Positions 1 through 10,752 of a DNA stretch of 64,000 nt are shown in pieces. Every line of letters begins with the position of its first letter. The first letter of the stretch is position 1. The stretch comes from Zygnema cylindricum (taxonomy: Eukaryota > Streptophyta > Zygnematophyceae > Zygnematales > Zygnemataceae), in contig JBBHKE010000905.1 in NCBI GenBank assembly GCA_037447655.1, forward strand, positions 1-64,000, read 5' to 3'. The translations under genes were made by a program, and so were the position numbers. The notes beneath the pieces were generated by a model. The model searched no databases, was not told the DNA's origin, and worked only from the letters and a program-made list of their open reading frames with translations.

Positions 1-184
1 TATTAGTGTTTATGCTACTCTATATTCTGATAGAGTTTTGTGAGGTTTGGATGCTTGTATAAGAATTGGTGAGAACTTAAGAACAATTGTTTGGTAGGAT
101 TCTTGATAGCTTCTGAGAGTGTATCATGTCTACTTCTACTACTACTGCTGCTCCTCCACCTGCACCGATGGTTGTAGAACAACA
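1..184 (+). repeat. 3' end of a family A LTR
   Basis: These bases match the last part of both LTRs of the complete family A element (about 37032-37215 and 42186-42369), including the ATG-TCT-ACT-TCT start of Gag and the terminal GTAGAACAACA. The stretch ends in CA at 184 and the sequence then switches abruptly into the pol of element D. It is therefore the right edge of a family A insertion, complete or solo, whose remainder lies outside the window. Its target duplication cannot be tested. Confidence 0.85.
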
Positions 185-1888
185 ATAGGGGATAAGATGA
201 AGTTGTTTGGAGAAATCCGATATTACCTTCCATTCCAACGTCAGAGTTTGAAGGAGGAAGGAGAAGCAGCAAGAGGCTTCAAGAGAGATAAGTGAACAAC
301 AAGGTAACTAAGCTGTCACATTTGAGCAAAGCCCAGACTTACTCGTAAGCTGTTAATAGTCCGGAGCGTAGTAGATGGATGACTGCCATTAATGATGAGA
401 TGGCTTCCATTATGGAAGAAAACACATGGGAATTGGTGGATTCTCCTCGGGACAGAAAACCAATAGGATGCAAGTGAGTATTTAAGTTGAAACTCAATCC
501 GGATAACACTATCGAGCGATACAAGGCCAGATTAGTGGTAAAGGGGTTCACAAAAAAAGAGGGAATCGATTATGAGGAGACCTTCGCTCCAGTTGTTAGA
601 TTTTCCTCCATCTGGATTCTACTAAATCTAGGGGCAGCGGAAGACATGGAAGTGCACTAGATGGGCATCAAACCGCTTTCTTACAAGGAGAATTAGAAGA
701 AGAGATCTATATGCGACAACCGGAAAGATTTGTGGTAAAAGGAGAAGAAAGTAAGGTGTGTAGATTGATAAAGTGTCTTTATGGACTAAAGCAAGCTCCA
801 CGCCAATGGAACAAGAAGTTGGACGAGTTTTTGACGAGTTTGGGATATATCCGAATTAGTTTGGATCATTCCATCTATCTATTTGAGGACGAGGAAGGTA
901 TAATTTTCATTGCCATCTATGTTGATGATTTGCTTGTTTTGAGTAAATCAATGGAGAAAATTAATGGATTGAAAAACAATCTAAATAGTAGATTCGAAAT
1001 GAAATACTTGGGGGAAGCAAAGTATATTTTCGGAATTCAGATGGAGAGGGATAGAGAGAAGAAAATAATTAGACTAACTCAAAATGAAGCAATAGGAAAT
1101 ATGCTTGAAAATTTTCAAATGGATAAAGCAAATAGTTGTACGACTCCAATGGATTTAAAGAAGGGAAATGAGCGGAGCTCATAAGAGGGAGTTTTGATCT
1201 TGGATAATGAGTTAGGACCTGAGGAAAACGAGTTTATGCAAACTATTCCATACAGAAAGGTTATCGGTAGTTTGATCTATTTTATCAACTATACTCGTCC
1301 TGATATAGCAGCAGATGTAGGGATATTAAGTAGGAGTCTGAATTATCATAGGAAGAAAGATTGGGAAGCGGCCAAAAAGGTCATGCAATACTTGAAAGGA
1401 ACGAGAGTTATGTGGTTGCATTTGGGAATAGATAATACTAACATCACCACTTGGAGTGATGCCAATTATGGGGATGCTCCGATGAGGAGGTGTACTTCAG
1501 GGTATGTGTTGTATGTTGGGAACACGACTTGCTGTTGGAGCAGTAAGCAACAAAAGGTGATTGCTCAGTCCACCATGGAGGCTGAGTATATGGCCTCTTG
1601 TTCAGCTGTGAAATAATTAATGTCGGTGAAATCTTTGCTTCAAGAACTTGGATACATGAAAAGTGGGGTGCAAAAGATATTTTGTGATAATCAAGTTGCG
1701 ATTGGAATTGCAGCAAATCCTAAGCATCACTTTAAAGCAAAGCATTTGGACATTCGGTTGAGCTTTGTTAGAGAGAAGGTTGAGAATAAAATAATTAGTT
1801 TGGAATATAGACCGGATGGAGAAATGGTAGCATATATGATGCCTAAGCCGATTCTTTCTCCCAAATAGATATTTTGTAGGGAGAAGTG
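185..1888 (+). pseudogene. Element D: degenerate copia reverse transcriptase and RNase H
   Basis: This is the C-terminal half of a Ty1/copia polyprotein. In order it shows the Gly-Gly-Arg-Arg-Ser-Ser linker (about 245-290), the RT fingers (KARLVVKGF, then EETFAPVVRF, 520-605), the RT catalytic YVDD (918-929), LGEAKYIFGIQMERD (about 1009-1052), the RNase H motifs WSDANYGD (from 1453) and STMEAEYMA (from 1569), and CDNQVAIGIA (from 1684). Stops and frame breaks occur near 475, 660, 1182, 1614 and 1866, so it is dead. At 1888 it is interrupted by element C, and the sequence resumes at 14480 with the same codon (REKC then GLK). Its polypurine tract and 3' LTR follow there. The 5' half is outside the window. 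Confidence 0.9.
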
Positions 1889-2880
1889 TGTTGAAATTAG
1901 TAGATTTATAGGGTATTTTCTAGGTCTAAATAGATAAGTAAAATAACAAAAAAAAAGGGCAGACATCCTGCCTCCACCTCCTCTCTCTAACCACCATACT
2001 TGTTCTAGTCACTGAAAAATAGAGAGGGTGGTTGATCCATGGTTGTCCTAGTTCAACAGGCAGGTCTAAAGAGTAACTTATGTCACTATCAACAAAAGGT
2101 TGAGCCGGTAGGACTCAAACCTCCGACCAGCAGAGCGAGGCGTAGCCGTCGTAGGATTTCGTTAACATACATAGGGTATGATATTTATTTAAACTGTGTT
2201 TTGATCCTGAATCGGATTAACATAATAACAAATGAAATAACATAAAAACTACGTGATATATAGTGTGAACATTATCTTGCACGAAACAAATCAATCGGAC
2301 ATTTGTTTCGACGTCTAATGTTGAATGTCGGTTTATGATCCGACGTCACATATCGCTGCCAAAATCCCGCAATGGTCACCTTGCCGTTTTCGAACGTGGC
2401 GTGACCTGGCGACACGTGGAGAGATAATATTTCGTTGCAGGAAATCCGGAGAACAGAAAGACATATTAAAAGTGGACACACGTCCACTCAATGGCCTTGT
2501 CGTACACAGGCCGTACAAAAATCACATCGGCCGTAGTACCTTTCTGTCCTGTACAGTCGTTTGATTGGTTCGTACGTCGATAGATACGGGTTGTGAGAGG
2601 GGCTTAGGACTTAGAGAATTTGGTAGATAGGGACCTCTCTTCATTCGAGAGTTTTTTTTATAAAATTTGGCACTTTTGCCACTTCATAACTAATCAAGTG
2701 GTTAGGCGTTTTCACTGATTCTTTTGCTACGGACTCAAAGGAGTCCAGGCTGCACAGGGGTGCTATCAGTCTATCAATTTGTCTTCTTGGGCAACAGTGG
2801 TTTTGGCTGAAAATGGGTTAGTTCAAAGCTATCTAGAGGCTTCCTGAATTATGTAGTCCAATGGAGGACACATAATTGCA
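1889..2880 (+). repeat. 5' LTR of element C
   Basis: The LTR runs from TGTTGAAATT to TTGCA and is directly followed by the primer-binding site. It contains an antisense T-arm-like stretch (about 2108-2126, ACTCAAACCTCC), a G-box-like GACACGTGG near 2411-2419, and paired GTAC inverted repeats near 2510-2560. The ATG at 2861 matches the Gag start used by related elements, but here a TAA at 2873-2875 ends that frame before the LTR edge. Confidence 0.9.
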
Positions 2881-4000
2881 GGTTATGGGCCCACCCTCTA
2901 GGGTGCCCACCTTCAATAGATCTTGGTTTATTTATTTGGAAGCCATGATGACAGGGGCTTTGTGCGAAAAACGATACTGGGGTATTGTTAGTGTACAAGT
3001 GAAACGTCCAGCTCAGGGAACTCCACCAGGGTTTGGTGGAATAAGGTTTTTTGCAGCAACCTCTACTGCATCAGAAGAGGCAAATGATGGGGACATTAGT
3101 GTGTCCGAAAAGGGGAAAGAGAAGGAGACGCCTCTTACTCCTATAACCACAGCACCCGGAGCGGCGACTTGAAGACCGCGAAGAACGACACCCAAACGAA
3201 GGAAGACATCAACATGGATTTTCAAAAACTTCATTCTAAGACACCTCACTCAAGCTTTGGCAACCCCCCACCTTCACATTTACAAGGCCAAGGAGTTATG
3301 GGTGAGTTTGGTGGAAATTTATAGAGGTGGTACTCTTCAGGAGCTCCAGTTGGCCGAAGAAAAGTTAGGGAATTATACTTACAAAGGGGGAAAGATGGTA
3401 GACTATTGTAATAATCTCTCTTGTTTGTATATGGAGATGGAGAGTGTTGGGTGGACAAGTACAATGAAGATGAAAGTTAACACTCTCATCATGAAGTTAC
3501 CTGACGAGTATGAAAATATAGTGTACCGGGTACAAAAAATGAATGACAATTCATGGAAGTGGAACACATTGGTCCGGATGATACTTGTGTAGGAGAACAC
3601 AATTGAGATTAGGAGGGGGGGAAAGAGCTTCCAAGCTCTAGCTGCAGGAGCAAACCAATGGGGGAAGGTTCCAAAGAAACCATTCAAAGTAAAGAGAGCT
3701 TAGTCTAGAGAACTAAGGCCCCCAAAGGGTCTTTGTCACTTTTGCAAAAAGTCGGGACACTTCATAGCGCATTGTGTCAAGCTGTCGGAGTTGAGGCTCC
3801 AAAAGAACCGTGGAGGGGGTTTTTCTGGAGGGAAGAAGATGGCACTTGTGGTCACAAAAGTGAGAGGAGAGACCGAGGACGCGTCCTCTAAGGAGGAGGA
3901 TGGGGAGCTTCTTCTTGACGAGAGTCTAAAGGAGAAGGAGATATCTCGAAAACAGAAGTGTGCTCTTGGAGCAATTTTTGGGAAGCTCCATAGGAAGGAT
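2861..4000 (+). pseudogene. Element C gag, decayed
   Basis: The region begins in the LTR and reads Q-V-M-G-P-P-S-R-V-P over the primer-binding site. It goes on through the copia Gag core (YTYKGGKMVDYCNNLS near 3375-3420; LIMKLPDEYENI near 3484-3520) to one zinc knuckle at about 3732-3780 (CHFCKKSGHFIAHC, pattern CX2CX4HX4C). Breaks include the TAA at 2873-2875, a stop at 3170 with a frame change near 3180-3290, a stop near 3590 and another near 3700. A Lys/Glu-rich spacer leads to the protease. In an intact element the product would form the virus-like particle. Confidence 0.85.
2881..2895 (+). promoter_or_regulatory. Primer-binding site of C, half-tRNA (initiator Met) type
   Basis: GGTTATGGGCCCACC starts right after the LTR terminal CA. 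It is the reverse complement of GGUGGGCCCAUAACC, the anticodon stem and loop of initiator tRNA-Met, not of the tRNA 3' end. Drosophila copia is the classical example of such priming by a tRNA half. The ATG inside the site is also in frame with Gag. Confidence 0.8.
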
Positions 4001-5442
4001 GGATTATCGACTTAGGTGCATCCATGCATATGTGTCATGATAAGCACCTTTTTACCAAGCTAAGGTAAATCAATACTGTAGAGATAGAGTATGGGGATGG
4101 GAGAGTGGTTACAACAGATCTAGTGGGGTCGGTAGATCTAAAAGTCCTAGTGGAGGGAAAGAATTCTATACTCACCTTCTCAAATGTACTCTACATTCGT
4201 CAGCTGAGTAAAAATCTTGTCTGTGTTAGATGACAAAGAGTTTGAAACCTTCACTAGAAAGGGAGTCTTTACAGCTAAGTATGGGGATGAAGTCTACTTC
4301 ACGGTAGATATGGGTAGCCAAGGAATGTTTAGGCTTAACCTGAGTAATAAAAAGAAGAATGCTTACTATGTTGGTGTTCCAAAGTTGATGATTTGGCATA
4401 AGCGATTGGGGCATGTGCATTTTAATAGGTTGAGGGAAATGAAAAAGCTTGGGGTAGTAGAAGACATTCTGTTTGGGGATAATGAAATGATGGATGATTG
4501 TAGTGGCTGTGCTCAAGGTAAGGCTGACAAACTTCCCTTTCCCAAAGCCGCCACATATAGAGGTGAGAAAGTACTAGATCTGGTCCACAGATATCTCTAG
4601 GGACCTGCAAAAGTATCTTCGGTTGGAGGAAAGAGGTTTATGTTAACAATAACCGATGACTAGTCTAGATACTCTAGAGTCTACTTCTTAAAAACAAAGT
4701 CTGAAGAATCGACTTACTTCAAAGAATATAAAGCCTAGAGTGAGAAGTTGCATGAAACCCCCATTAACTGAATAAGGAGTGATAATGGGGGGAAATATAC
4801 CTCTAACCAGTTTGAGGAATACTTGAGAGATGAGGGAGTTCAGCACCGGAAAACAGAAACATATAACCCTCGAACAAAATGGGGTAGCTGAGAGGTTAAA
4901 CCGAACACTAGGAGATAGTGCATGCAGTATGTTGGCCGATAAAAAAATAGGAAAGAGATTTTGGGCAGAGGCCATGAACTGTGCCAACTACATTAAGAAT
5001 ACAGTCCTTACCTCAGCTGTAAAGGGAATGACACCTTATGAGAGATGGGTATGAAGGAAACCAGATATCTCTCACCTTAAAGTATTTGGTAGCGAAGTTT
5101 ACAGTCTTGACACGGACAGGAAAAACTAGAAACTAGATGCTAAGGGAAAACTTGGATAATTGTAGGATATGATGAGGATGTCAAGGGATATAGAGTCTAT
5201 GACTTAGCAAAGAGAGATATCATTTTGGTCAAGCACCAAGTTTTCATGGATGAAAGGGAGTCATTTGACACCTTCAAATATACGAAGAAGATAAAAATCA
5301 GATTTGAGCTTGATGGTGAGGAGGTCTCCATCTTTCCCGAAAGGGACGTGAGTGAAACAGGGATTGCAAATTCAAGGGAGATCCAAGATACATGAGATCC
5401 AGTGGAAACCTCACATATTCATATGAACTTCGAAGAGACAAA
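4001..5442 (+). pseudogene. Element C protease and integrase, interrupted by B
   Basis: The protease active site reads I-I-D-L-G-A-S-M-H-M-C with the Asp codon at 4009-4011. Leucine stands where Ser or Thr is usual. The integrase zinc domain follows (WHKRLGHVHFNRL at about 4396, CSGCAQGK at about 4499), then TITDD, SDNGGKYTS and QNGVAERLNRTL, so the catalytic DDE core was present. Stops and frameshifts are frequent (for example the TAG in TITDD-stop-SRYS near 4663 and one near 4738). The block ends in the integrase-RT linker, where element B is inserted at 5442. The same linker continues at 11690. Confidence 0.85.
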
Positions 5443-6433
5443 TGTTGATTTGAGGCAGCTGGTGCCACTGAAGAAGATGAAGAAGCACCGGCAGTTGCCA
5501 TGATAATCAATTGTGCAGAGAGGAAACTCTCACGAAATCCCACAAACAACCAACTTCACAATGAAGCCCCAAACAAACCAGACACACGCTAAGCCTGCAA
5601 ATTTGTCACAATATAAAATATACACCAAAGAACCCACATGCAGAATTTCACAAATTTTTGCCAAAAGATCACAATGATCTTATAATTCAAACACACCCAA
5701 AAACTGCTTCGCAGTTTTTCCTACACAACAATCCTACTTTCCTAAATTAATCTAAGTCCTATATATACAAGTGAGCCTACGGTTGATCACACCGTACTAC
5801 AACTAGCGTGGTCAAATGGTACACTACTCTTCATTAACAAAAATCCCACCGTCGAATGCACATAATTATTTCCACCAATCAAACAGCAGCTAGAAATGAA
5901 ATAGTACGCGGTTAAAGTTTGTCCGTTGAAATGACGGTACAGTCAATACTTATCTTCTAAAAATGACGGCGGACTTCGTCCGCTTTCCACGTATTCTTTC
6001 ATCACCGAAGATGAACCTCCACGTATAAATTTGGTCCTCAAATGTAACTGTACCTTTTCTTCTACAACAACCAAACTTGACTTTCTCACGGACCGACACG
6101 TGTGCCTAAAGTGCACCGAATCTTTGTACTCCCTTTCGAGTTACATACTCACTAAATCATGTCCCCGTCAATTTATCTTCACACAAACTGACTCATATTC
6201 AGAACACCTTTCTTGCGCAGACTGCTATAGCAGCTATGACTGCTATGACTGCTATGATCTGTCAGCGCAGCTGTGATATTAGAGCAGCGCAGCTGCGATG
6301 TCAAATCAGAGCACCATAGCAGCACAGCAACAAGTGTAGAGTGCTCAAGGTTACTAGCTGCGATGTCATACTTAGCGCAGCATGGCAACATAGCAGCAAA
6401 ATATAGAGAGAACTTAAGGTTTCCAAAACAACA
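5443..6433 (-). repeat. 3' LTR of element B
   Basis: Read on the reverse strand it starts TGTTGTTTTGGAAACC and ends CAAATCAACA. The purine run AGGGGAG (6434-6440) lies just outside as polypurine tract. Near the U3 start there is a dense array of GCAGC/GCTGC and CTATGACTG repeats (about 6215-6385) containing the palindrome GCGCAGCTGC. The far end encodes the N-terminus of Gag (MATAGASSSSS). As the downstream LTR, this copy could start translation outwards into the flanking DNA. Confidence 0.93.
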
Positions 6434-6456
6434 CTCCCCTAAACCTTTAGATTCTC

Positions 6457-9400
6457 TCAGCCACTGATTCCACATTCCTCTCTACAAAATTTCAACTTAG
6501 GTGCAGGTAAAGACTTAGTCATCATATTTGCTACCATCTTCTCATCCGGAAGATACCTTAGCTTTAAAATTCTGTTCATCACCTTCTCTCTTACAAAATG
6601 CAGCTTGATGTCAATGTGCTTGCTTTTGAAGTGATGACTCGGGTTGGATGCAATCGCAATAGCTGCTTGGTTGTCACACCACACTATTTGAGGTCCGGAT
6701 TGCATAAAATGAAGTTCTTGGAAGAGCGACTTCACCCATACTAACTCCTTGACAGCTGAGTTTGCTGCCATATATTCAGCCTCTATTGTAGACTTAGCTG
6801 TTACCTTTTGAAGCTTGCTGCTCCAGCAGCATGTTCCAGTTCCAATCTTCAAAATGAATCCAGTGGTGGAACGGCGGCTTGGCATGTCTCCATAGCTAGC
6901 ATCGCTCCATGTCTGAATTTTGACTTCATCTCCACCGAGAGCAAGTCTAAGATTCCGTGTTCCAACAAGGTACCGAAGAACCCTCTTTGCGGCCTCCCAA
7001 TCTGTTTTCCTTTGATTCTGCAAACTTCGACTCAAAGCGCCAACTGCTGCCGCAATATCCGGCCTTGTGCAGTTCATGAAGTAAATTAGGCTACCAACAA
7101 TCTGTCGGTATAGAATGGTGGCCATAAAATCTGCCTCGCCTGACTCCAAGGTATCGTCAAAAATGATTCCTCCATCGGTCTCCATGCCTTCCATTTTCTG
7201 CTTAAATTCCATGGGAGTGGCACTTCCGTTTGCCTCAGCCATGCCAAACTTTTCAAGCACATTTCCTATCGCTTCACGTTGCGTTAGATGGATTGTTCTC
7301 CTATCTCTATCCCTTTCTACTTGAATTCCAAGAATATACTTTGCCTCACCTAAGTCCTTCATCTCAAATCTTGAATTTAAGGCTGCCTTTATTTTGTTAA
7401 TTTCATTTAATGACTTGCTTAACAACAGCAAATCATCTACATATACTGCAATGTACATAATCCCATATTTCCCTTCCATAACATAGACTGAGTGATCTGA
7501 GCTTATCCTGACGAATCCTAGACTGGTAAGAAACTCATCTAGTTTTAGGTTCCACTGACGTGGAGCCTGCTTCAAACCATACAGGGATTTCAACAGTTTA
7601 CAGACCAGATTTTCTTTTCCAGTCTCTTCATACCTTTCAGGCTGCTTCATATAAATTACTTCCTCTAAATCTCCATGCAAGAAAGTTGTCTTAACATCCA
7701 TTTGATGTAGTTCCATATTCTCAATGGCCGCTAAGGTTAACAAAATTCTAACAGTTGGAAATCGGACAACCGGAGAAAAAGTCTCTTCATAGTCAATTCC
7801 CTCCTTTTGACTATAGCCTTTAGCAACAAGCCTAGCCTTATATCTTTCAATAGAGTTATCTGGATTCAGCTTTACTTTAAAGACCCACTTACAGCCGATG
7901 GCTTTTTGGTCTGGTGGAAGCTCCACAAGCTCCCAAGTTTCAGCCTCCATTATCGATCGCATTTCATCGTTAGCCGCATCGATCCATTGATCTTTTTCCG
8001 GAGCTGAAAAGGCTTCTTGTATTGTGACCGGTTCCATCATGCTGGCAGATAATAGAGCAGTTTTGTAGCTTCGCAATTTTGCAGCGTCGCAGCTTTGCAG
8101 CTTCGCAGCGTCGCAGCTTTGCAGCTTCGCAGCGTCGCAGCTTTGCAGCTTCGCAGCGTCGCAGCTTTGCAGCTTCGCAGCATCGCAGCTTCGCAGTTTC
8201 GCAGCGTCGCAGTTTTTAGTCAGATCCACTGATCCGACAGAAAATAGCGCAGCTTCGCAGTGTCGCAGCCTGCTGCTTTGCCTTTTCCCCCCCGGAAAAT
8301 CTGAGGCTGGAATTGTTGGATCTGTAGGTTGCCCCCGAGGAGGAGGTGGTGGAGGAGGAGGATGATTCTCCACAAGGGGACTAGCCGGAGGGTCCAAAGT
8401 GGGACTAGAAGAAGCGAGTGGAACACTTTCAAAAATAGCATATTCTTTGATTTTGGAATCTTTTTCAAAATATGTCATACCAAAAACATCTACCGATCTG
8501 CTCTCTTCTTTAACCTGAATATTTCTAGCAGTCTGAAGAGTATTCCTATCCCTATTAAATACTCTATAGCCCACGGATTCATCATCATAACCCATAAAAA
8601 TTCCTGGAATCGATTTTGGACTAAGCTTAGAAATAGGGAGATTATCCAAAATAAAACATTTTCTCCCAAAAACTCGGAAGTGACTAACATTCGGTTTTCT
8701 TCCGGTCCACACTTCATATGGTGTTTTCCCTTTTACTGCTCTAGTCTCTATTCTATTTCTAATATACGACGCACACGAGAAAGCTTCACCCCAAAATTTG
8801 AAATCTATTCCTTTATCTAATAACATAGATTTTGCACTTTCTGTTAGAGTTCGGTTGAGTCTTTCGGATACTCCATTCTGTTCCGGAGTATAAATAACTC
8901 TAAATTGCCGAGAAATACCATTGTCTTTTAAGTATTCAGAAAATGCATGAGAAATATATTCCCCTCCGTTTTCGGACCAAAGGGAAAGGATCGGTTTCCC
9001 ATGAAGTTTTTCGGCCCATACCCGAAAATGCTTGAAGTGAGTGAGCACTTCACTCTTTTCTTTCATAAAGTAAACCTTGCTATATCTTGAGAAGTCATCC
9101 GTAAAAGTGACCAAAAACCGGTTGCCACTGAGTGAAGGAACTTTTGATGGCCCCCACGCATCCGAATGAATAATTTGCAGCAAATCCGTTGCCCGGTTAT
9201 CCGCTGTCTGAGGTAGTGGCAGCTTATGAAGTTTTCCCAAAGCACATCCATCACATACATGGGAATTTGTTTCTCCTAATTTAACACCATCTATCATATT
9301 TTGCTTTACCATTTTATCAAGCCTTTCATGATGAACATGACCGAGCCTCTTATGCCACAAAACATTTTCCGGAAGGACACTAGAGTATGCAAAGTCAATT

Positions 9401-9957
9401 TCATTAGCCAAGTCCATCCGGTACAACAAGTTTGGGCCTCTAGTTCCTACCAAAGCTACCTTCCCATCTTTGCTTACTACCTTTTTCCCATTCTTTTGTA
9501 AAATTTCAAAACCTTTCATTTCTGCTACCGAAGTAGAAAACAATTTTTTTGTAAACTTTGGGATATAGAGAACATCATGCAAGGTTCTCTTTACAATCTG
9601 ACCATTGATGTCACATGCTAACTCCACGCTTCCCTTTGCCGTAGCCTCCACACCGCTGTCATCCGCGTAATAAATGCGACGAGTGGGAATTGGAGTAAGC
9701 GTTTTGAAGTAAGCCCGGTTGCCGCACATGTGGGAGGAGCATCCGGAGTCCATAATCCATCCGTTCTCTCGAGGTCCCTCCATGAGATCTTTTGCAAGAG
9801 CAAAGAACTCGTCATCATCCGATTGCTGAAATCTGACCACATCTTTCTTTTCTTCCGGTGGTTCATCTTGTGACGTCTCATCAAATGCAAGGAATGCCGC
9901 ATTTTTAATCGGCAGTTTTGATGTCGGAAATTTTGGTGATGAATCCTCCGATCGCAC
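6457..9957 (-). CDS. Element B Pol polyprotein: protease, integrase, RT, RNase H
   Basis: The frame is 1166 codons long and in frame with gag, but cut off from it by a TGA at about 9979-9981. The first listed codon is a GTG, so it is only the downstream part of Gag-Pol. Order of domains: protease W-I-M-D-S-G-C-S-S-H-M-C (Asp 70), integrase zinc motif (WHKRLGH about 201-207, CDGCALGK about 235-242), integrase core with Asp 266 and Glu 365, RT from about 700 with YVDD, RNase H with WSDASYGD, EAEYMA and CDNQAAIAIA. The middle integrase Asp is replaced: the motif reads W-S-E-N-G-G-E-Y (Glu 329, GAA codon). The integrase-RT linker holds a proline run and six copies of an eight-residue unit (S-C-D-A-A-K-L-Q/R). 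The frame ends just before the polypurine tract. Confidence 0.93.
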   Translation of the reverse strand: MRSEDSSPKFPTSKLPIKNAAFLAFDETSQDEPPEEKKDVVRFQQSDDDEFFALAKDLMEGPRENGWIMDSGCSSHMCGNRAYFKTLTPIPTRRIYYADDSGVEATAKGSVELACDINGQIVKRTLHDVLYIPKFTKKLFSTSVAEMKGFEILQKNGKKVVSKDGKVALVGTRGPNLLYRMDLANEIDFAYSSVLPENVLWHKRLGHVHHERLDKMVKQNMIDGVKLGETNSHVCDGCALGKLHKLPLPQTADNRATDLLQIIHSDAWGPSKVPSLSGNRFLVTFTDDFSRYSKVYFMKEKSEVLTHFKHFRVWAEKLHGKPILSLWSENGGEYISHAFSEYLKDNGISRQFRVIYTPEQNGVSERLNRTLTESAKSMLLDKGIDFKFWGEAFSCASYIRNRIETRAVKGKTPYEVWTGRKPNVSHFRVFGRKCFILDNLPISKLSPKSIPGIFMGYDDESVGYRVFNRDRNTLQTARNIQVKEESRSVDVFGMTYFEKDSKIKEYAIFESVPLASSSPTLDPPASPLVENHPPPPPPPPRGQPTDPTIPASDFPGGKRQSSRLRHCEAALFSVGSVDLTKNCDAAKLRSCDAAKLQSCDAAKLQSCDAAKLQSCDAAKLQSCDAAKLRSYKTALLSASMMEPVTIQEAFSAPEKDQWIDAANDEMRSIMEAETWELVELPPDQKAIGCKWVFKVKLNPDNSIERYKARLVAKGYSQKEGIDYEETFSPVVRFPTVRILLTLAAIENMELHQMDVKTTFLHGDLEEVIYMKQPERYEETGKENLVCKLLKSLYGLKQAPRQWNLKLDEFLTSLGFVRISSDHSVYVMEGKYGIMYIAVYVDDLLLLSKSLNEINKIKAALNSRFEMKDLGEAKYILGIQVERDRDRRTIHLTQREAIGNVLEKFGMAEANGSATPMEFKQKMEGMETDGGIIFDDTLESGEADFMATILYRQIVGSLIYFMNCTRPDIAAAVGALSRSLQNQRKTDWEAAKRVLRYLVGTRNLRLALGGDEVKIQTWSDASYGDMPSRRSTTGFILKIGTGTCCWSSKLQKVTAKSTIEAEYMAANSAVKELVWVKSLFQELHFMQSGPQIVWCDNQAAIAIASNPSHHFKSKHIDIKLHFVREKVMNRILKLRYLPDEKMVANMMTKSLPAPKLKFCREECGISG
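8066..8275 (-). repeat. 24-bp minisatellite in the pol linker of B
   Basis: The sequence repeats GCAGCTTCGCAGCGTCGCAG-like units of 24 bp (with a GCAGCTTTGCAG variant) and encodes repeated S-C-D-A-A-K-L-Q/R between integrase and RT, where length is tolerated. An interrupted further copy lies at about 8250-8275. The same GCAGC/GCGAAGCTGC vocabulary appears in the LTR U3 arrays of families A and B. Confidence 0.9.
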
Positions 9958-10752
9958 CCTCCATCCCGCACGATAAATTCATGTTTCACACGCTTTTATA
10001 AATGCCGGACACAGCCGGGAAACATGACCTTGACCAAAGCAATAGACACACCTATCATATTGCCTATAATTCGGATTGGGGGTAAAGTTTCTGTTTCCAG
10101 AAAAACCAACCGGCTTATATGTTTGTGCATTGTAAGCAACCACTGATTGACCACCATTTAATGCTATTTGAGTTGCCTCTTCGTCTAGGATATAAGCCTG
10201 AGCGACTGCTATATTCCATTTACTCTTCTCTAACCGTCTTAGCTGCTCCGCTGCTCATCTATATTCAGTAGGAAGCCCTCTCATTAGAATCATAGCTTGA
10301 TGATAAGGAGGAAAACTCCCCCTGGAACATGCATTCTCCGATAATAGAAGTTTCAAGCCATTACAATATGAGTTCATGTCACCCCCAGTATATTTATAGT
10401 CCCAAATTTTTCCAGCAGTAACAACCTCATTCTGCTCACTCGCTAAGACATAAGATTCACTCAAGGCCTTCCATATTTCAGATGTCGCAGAAATATTGAT
10501 ATATGTCATGTTAAGATCTTCTGACAAAAGTAACTTCAACACATGCAATGCATCTTCATTTTTCTTTCCAAACTCCGGATCCGAAATCACATCATATAAC
10601 TTCACTTATTTCAAATAAGACCTAGTCAAATCCGCCCAATAAAGATACTTTTGCCCATTAAACACCGGGATCCGTGAGGGAGGGCCCGTGACCTGTTGAT
10701 TTGAGGCAGCTGGAGCCACTGAAGAAGATGAAGAAGCACCGGCAGTTGCCAT
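9958..10752 (-). pseudogene. Element B gag with three stop codons
   Basis: Gag starts at the ATG 10752-10750 inside the LTR (MATAGASSSSS) and runs through the primer-binding site as Q-V-T-G-P-P-S-R-I-P. It contains the copia Gag core (KIWDYKYTGGDMNSYCN near 10350-10415; ILMRGLPTEYR near 10255-10290) and one zinc knuckle, CVYCFGQGHVSRLC (about 10020-10065). In-frame stops are TAA at about 10606, TGA at about 10252 and TGA at about 9980. The two TGA codons stand where Arg would fit, which is what C-to-T change in CGA would give. No frameshift is evident. Confidence 0.9.

Noticed and set aside
6215-6385. Repeats in LTRs A and B considered as a CRISPR-like array
   Set aside because: Units are short, degenerate and without unique spacers, and they sit in U3 of eukaryotic LTRs.
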